Shown here piece after piece: positions 60,910 to 64,000 of a stretch of 64,000 nucleotides of DNA (positions are counted from its first letter, which is position 1; each line of letters opens with the position of its first letter). A program made the position numbers and the translations under genes. The DNA lies in NCBI GenBank assembly GCA_963845485.1, contig CAWJSI010000007.1, positions 53,291 through 117,290 of the forward strand, read 5' to 3'. Below the pieces are notes generated by a model. The model had not been told where the DNA came from and made no database searches. It was given only the letters and a program-made list of their open reading frames with translations. Origin of the DNA: Bog-756 sp963845485 (GTDB taxonomy: Bacteria > Actinomycetota > Acidimicrobiia > Acidimicrobiales > RAAP-2).

Positions 60910-62324
60910 GCGCCGTCACCGATACCCGTGCCGTCGGTGCGGAGGGGACCGATGACCTCGCCGGCGTAGCCGAGCGGGTGGCCGGCTGGGCCCGGACCGG
61001 CGAGGAGCTCGAGGTCTACGTGGCTCGGGGTGACGAGACCGACATCCGCGCCTATGACGGCGAGGTCGAGTCCCTGACTGCGGCTACGTCAGCTGGGATC
61101 GGCATCCGGGTCGTCGTCGACCACAAGCTCGGGTTCGCCTGGGCCGGCTCACTGGAGACGGGTGTGTTGGAGGAGACCCTGGCCGAAGCCCGGGACAATG
61201 CCACGTACGCCACGCCCGACGAACACGTGCAGTTGGCCGTCCCCGACGGGGTGGTGGCCGTCCCTGTGGACCTGTGGGACGGTGGCCTGGCCTCGGTCCC
61301 CACCACCGAGAAGGTGGCCCTGGCCCTGGCCCTCGAGGCCCAGGCCCGCCGGGCCGATCCCCTGATCCGTCAGGTCGACCATGCCGACTACGGCGATGCC
61401 GCCGTCGAGGTGGCCCTGGTCTCGACCACGGGGATCCGGTCGTCGAGTCGCAAGACCTCCGGCTACATCTCGGTCGGGGTCATCGCCGGTGAGGGCGAGG
61501 CCAGCCAGACCGGCAGCGGCTTCAGCGTCGATCGGGGTTTCGCCGGGCTCGATCCTGACAAGGCCACCTCAGATGCCGTGACGCGGGCGGTTCGTATGCT
61601 CGGGGCGGCCAAGGGGCCCTCGGGCCGCTCGACGGTGGTCTTCGACCGTCGGGTGGCGACCACCCTGCTCTCGGTGGTCTCGTCGGCCCTCTCGGGGGAG
61701 GCGGTGGCCAAGGGACGTTCGTTCTTCGCCGGGCGTATCGGTGAGGTTGTGGGTGGAGCCGGGCTGACGCTGGTGGACGATCCCACCGATCCGAGGGCCT
61801 ACGGTGCGGCGGCCTACGACGCCGAGGGTCTGGCCTGCCGGCGGAACGTCCTCATCGACCAGGGTGTGCTGCGGGCCTTCCTCTACGACACGGTCTCGGC
61901 GTCGAGGGCCGGCGTGTCCTCGACCGGATCGGCGGTCCGTGGTGGCTTTTCGGGTACCCCGGGTCCCGGGTGTCGGGCCCTGACATTGGCGCCGGGTCCT
62001 GAGGGCTATGACGAGGACGGCGTTCTGGCTGCAGTGGGAGAGGGCCTCTTCGTCCAGTCCATGACCGGGGTGCACTCCGGGGTCAACCCGATCAGCGGCG
62101 ACTTCTCGGTTGGGGCGGAAGGCCTCATGATCCGGGACGGCCGTCTGGCCGAGCCAGTCCGGGAGATCACGGTCGCATCCACCCTCCAGCGGATCCTGCA
62201 GTCTCTGGTGGCGGTCGGTGCCGATGTCGAGTGGCTGCCGGGCATTGCCGCCGGCCAGACCCTGGCCGTTGGGGACATGCAGATCAGCGGGTCGTCTGAC
62301 GCCGAGCCTCGAGTCAGAAGGTGA
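60906..62324 (+). CDS. tldE: TldE/PmbA-like protein
   Basis: The protein has 472 residues. EVYVARGDETDIRAYDGEVE and SLTAATSAGIGIRVVVDHKL are the TldE N-terminal repeats; GVNPISGDFSVGAEGLMIRD and VASTLQRILQSLVAVGADVE WLPG are the conserved end. The HExxxH zinc site of TldD is absent, as expected for the non-catalytic partner. The ATG overlaps the tldD stop by 4 bases (ATGA). The stop is convergent with pilO, about 53 bases away if pilO ends at 62378. Confidence 0.93.
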   Translation: MSAVTDTRAVGAEGTDDLAGVAERVAGWARTGEELEVYVARGDETDIRAYDGEVESLTAATSAGIGIRVVVDHKLGFAWAGSLETGVLEETLAEARDNATYATPDEHVQLAVPDGVVAVPVDLWDGGLASVPTTEKVALALALEAQARRADPLIRQVDHADYGDAAVEVALVSTTGIRSSSRKTSGYISVGVIAGEGEASQTGSGFSVDRGFAGLDPDKATSDAVTRAVRMLGAAKGPSGRSTVVFDRRVATTLLSVVSSALSGEAVAKGRSFFAGRIGEVVGGAGLTLVDDPTDPRAYGAAAYDAEGLACRRNVLIDQGVLRAFLYDTVSASRAGVSSTGSAVRGGFSGTPGPGCRALTLAPGPEGYDEDGVLAAVGEGLFVQSMTGVHSGVNPISGDFSVGAEGLMIRDGRLAEPVREITVASTLQRILQSLVAVGADVEWLPGIAAGQTLAVGDMQISGSSDAEPRVRR

Positions 62325-62377
62325 CTCGCTTTTTGGCGAATGTCCAGTGGACTCCGGCCGTGGCCTTGGTGCAGGCG

Positions 62378-63092
62378 TCAGGCTGCTCGGCGTCGAGGTG
62401 TAGTAGATCGATCCATCGATTGCCAACGAGTAGGGACCTGCCCCGGCAGCTGTAGCTGTTCCTCCGGTCCACAGTGGGGGTGCCGAGGCGGAACCGTTGG
62501 ATGCGCTACCGGATCCGGACGATGACGTGGCTGATGCGGATGCGGCGTTAGCGCCATAGGCAAGTACGAAGTTTTGGATCACGAAGAGCCTAGGGAAGGC
62601 GTCAAGGTCGTTGATAAAGGTAGTGACCTGGCCATAGTTGCCGGTGACCGTCAGCGTGGTGGGCACAGATACCACACCAGCCGGCGTCGAACCGGCGCTT
62701 CCCGTGGCAGGAGCTGTCTGCGCTGTAGTCGCCGGAGCGAATCCGCTGAACTGGGTGAGGGCCACTCCGGATCCGGCTACCAGCCCGTTGAACTGATTTT
62801 CGAACGAGGACTCTTCAGCGTCAACGTCGGTTGGATTCTGAACGCTGGGGATCTGAGTGGCGATCTTTTGCAGGTCTGCGCAACTGGATGAAAGCTTCTG
62901 TTGCTCCGATTTGAGTGAAGCCAGCTTGGCCTCGAGGGTGGTCTGCTGGGCCTGGAGCGTGGTCTGCTTGGTCTGGAGGCTGGAAAGTTTGGAGTTCTGC
63001 GGGGAGATGAGCACTGCCCAGAGCAACAAAGCGACCACCAGAGTCGCTGCTCCCATCAGCAGGGGGACCCGGTACTCGCGGACTTCGTTCAT
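62378..63092 (-). CDS. pilO: PilO-like type IV pilus assembly protein, C-terminus uncertain
   Basis: MNEVREYRVPLLMGAATLVV ALLLW is a short cytoplasmic start and one membrane helix, followed by a coiled coil (LSSLQTKQTTLQAQQTTLEA) and a small periplasmic domain with LTVTGNYGQVTTFINDLDAF PRLFVI, the PilO signature. PilO pairs with PilN. The ATG overlaps the PilN stop. The frame does not stop at the expected place but runs on antisense through tldE. If one base at 62387 were absent the reading would be YYTSTPAA and a stop at 62378, giving about 237 residues. I therefore end the gene there; this is inferred. Confidence 0.7.
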
Positions 63093-64000
63093 TTGAGGCT
63101 CGCATTCTTGGAGAGGCTGGCGTTGGGTGTGATCGAGACAGTGAAGGGGAATGAGATCGTCGAATCGGGATTGGCCGTCGTTGCTCCCTGAAGTGGATTG
63201 GCGAAGAGCTGTGACGAGGAGATTGCATTGATCCAAGCCTCAGAGATGGAGAGGCTGGGACCAGGTCCAGTTACTGAGAGTTGGACCGTCCCGATGGCGG
63301 CAGACTGGGTAGCGCTCGCCGCGCCGGGAGTCGTAGCGGTCGAAGTCGTGGTTGCCCCGGTGCCCGAGGTCGCCGAAACCGAGGCGCCGTTAAAGGTCTG
63401 CACTTGAGCACCAGGCGGCGTAATGCTGACGAGATTGTTGAAGACGAGCGGCCAGTCAATGGCAGAGTCGAGCACCGAGGCTCGGCGCGCTACTCCTGCG
63501 GTGTAGGCATTGTTGGCCGCAACCACCAAGTCATACTTGGGAACCTGGGCATTGAGCGTGGTGATCTGCGACTGCAGCGTGTCTACGTTGTTTTGGGCAT
63601 TGTGGACCTGGAGGAACTTCCACGCGCCAAAAGCGACCAGCAGGACGACTACGGCCACGCAGCCAACCAAGGTGCGCTCTTGGATTCGCTTCATTCGCGT
63701 TCGCTTGGCGACCTCTGGTGGCAGCAGATTGAATTTCTTGACCGACTTGTCGGGCTCTGGTAGGGCCAAGCCGATTGGTGTCGACAGCACGGGACCGACT
63801 TCGTTCATCTGTGCTGCGGTGAGATCGAGCTTGGAGGTGTTCAGGCGAGCTAAGGGTGACACCGGCAGTACAGGCAGGTGGACCTGGTCCTCGAGCATAG
63901 AGAGGAGCCCGTAGAGCGACGAACCCCCGCCGGTCACCAGGACCCGGGAGACGGGAAGCCGGCCGGGCAGCGAGGCGAAGTACTGGATCGAGTTCCGGAT
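63089..64000 (-). CDS. PilM C-terminus fused in frame to PilN (partial)
   Basis: The frame is open from the right edge. The first part (SIQYFASLPGRLPVSRVLVT GGGSSLYGLL, then LPVLPVSPLARLNTSKLDL and PVLSTPIGLALPEPDKS) is the end of the actin-like PilM. Without a stop it continues as KKFNLLPPEVAKRTRMKRIQ, the PilN cytoplasmic motif, a membrane helix (TLVGCVAVVVLLVAFGAWKF), a coiled coil and a periplasmic domain. PilM normally ends a few residues after GLAL and binds the NLLPPE peptide of PilN. Here that peptide is covalently attached, about 10 residues later. Whether the fusion is real or a lost stop cannot be told here. Confidence 0.8.
   Translation of the reverse strand: MRNSIQYFASLPGRLPVSRVLVTGGGSSLYGLLSMLEDQVHLPVLPVSPLARLNTSKLDLTAAQMNEVGPVLSTPIGLALPEPDKSVKKFNLLPPEVAKRTRMKRIQERTLVGCVAVVVLLVAFGAWKFLQVHNAQNNVDTLQSQITTLNAQVPKYDLVVAANNAYTAGVARRASVLDSAIDWPLVFNNLVSITPPGAQVQTFNGASVSATSGTGATTTSTATTPGAASATQSAAIGTVQLSVTGPGPSLSISEAWINAISSSQLFANPLQGATTANPDSTISFPFTVSITPNASLSKNASLK

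Noticed and set aside
61569..62377. Extension of PilO antisense through tldE
   Set aside because: PilO proteins end at about 200-250 residues, and this part is the complement of a conserved TldE gene. A small frame error at 62387 explains the missing stop.

Overview
This is a GC-rich chromosomal window from an actinobacterium. The pointers are heavy GTG/TTG start use, many genes that begin 6-8 bases after a TANNNT-like box with no ribosome binding site (leaderless mRNAs), F420/luciferase-type oxidoreductases, a mycothiol-isomerase-like protein, a Tad pilus locus ending in a LysM/BTAD protein, and a mycobacterial-type steroid side-chain operon. An uncultured or marine/soil Acidimicrobiia-like lineage fits best, but I infer that from gene content and have not proved it.

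Layout. 1-22 kb is mostly housekeeping: the end of uvrA, CsbD, a CorA-type transporter, a VapBC toxin-antitoxin pair, a CYTH-CHAD protein (frameshifted), an acyl-CoA dehydrogenase with trpD, a DEDDh/GIY-YIG nuclease under an SOS box, a large ABC-type permease, small kinases and hydrolases, a threonine aldolase and an EttA-like ABC-F protein (frameshifted). 22.4-33.2 kb is a Tad/Flp pilus operon with most genes overlapping by 4 bases: secreted protein, CpaB, CpaE/TadZ, CpaF, TadB, TadC, Flp pilin, two TadE, TadG, and a LysM plus BTAD protein that looks split by a missing base. 33.4-34.4 kb is an Xre/MbcA-RES/MbcT toxin-antitoxin pair with an AT-rich promoter.

34.6-53.5 kb is the metabolic centre. 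It holds four luciferase-like oxidoreductases, an NCS1 permease, a CYP125/CYP142-like P450, and a forward operon matching the mycobacterial igr genes (chsE2, chsH2, chsE1, chsH1, ltp2). FadD17-like and FadD19-like steroid-CoA ligases follow. Three sites with the core AACNNGTT, close to the KstR operator TNNAACNNGTTNNA, lie at the promoters of the P450/igr divergent pair, the FadD17/LLM divergent pair and the FadD19-like gene. Together these genes would activate a steroid side chain, oxidise it and remove the last three carbons by retro-aldol cleavage. This reads as a KstR-like regulon outside the mycobacteria/rhodococci. No kstR gene or ring-degradation gene is visible here.

53.6-64 kb holds dxs, an AIM24 protein, a DUF7064-like plus phosphotransferase operon behind a TetR-type palindrome, a FlK-like thioesterase, tldD/tldE, and at the right edge type IVa pilus genes pilO, pilN and pilM, with pilM and pilN in one reading frame. 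At least four, perhaps five, conserved genes carry single-base frame breaks, three of them explainable by one missing base in a G/C run. Sequence or assembly error is therefore a serious alternative to real gene decay. I found no rRNA, tRNA, CRISPR array or insertion sequence.
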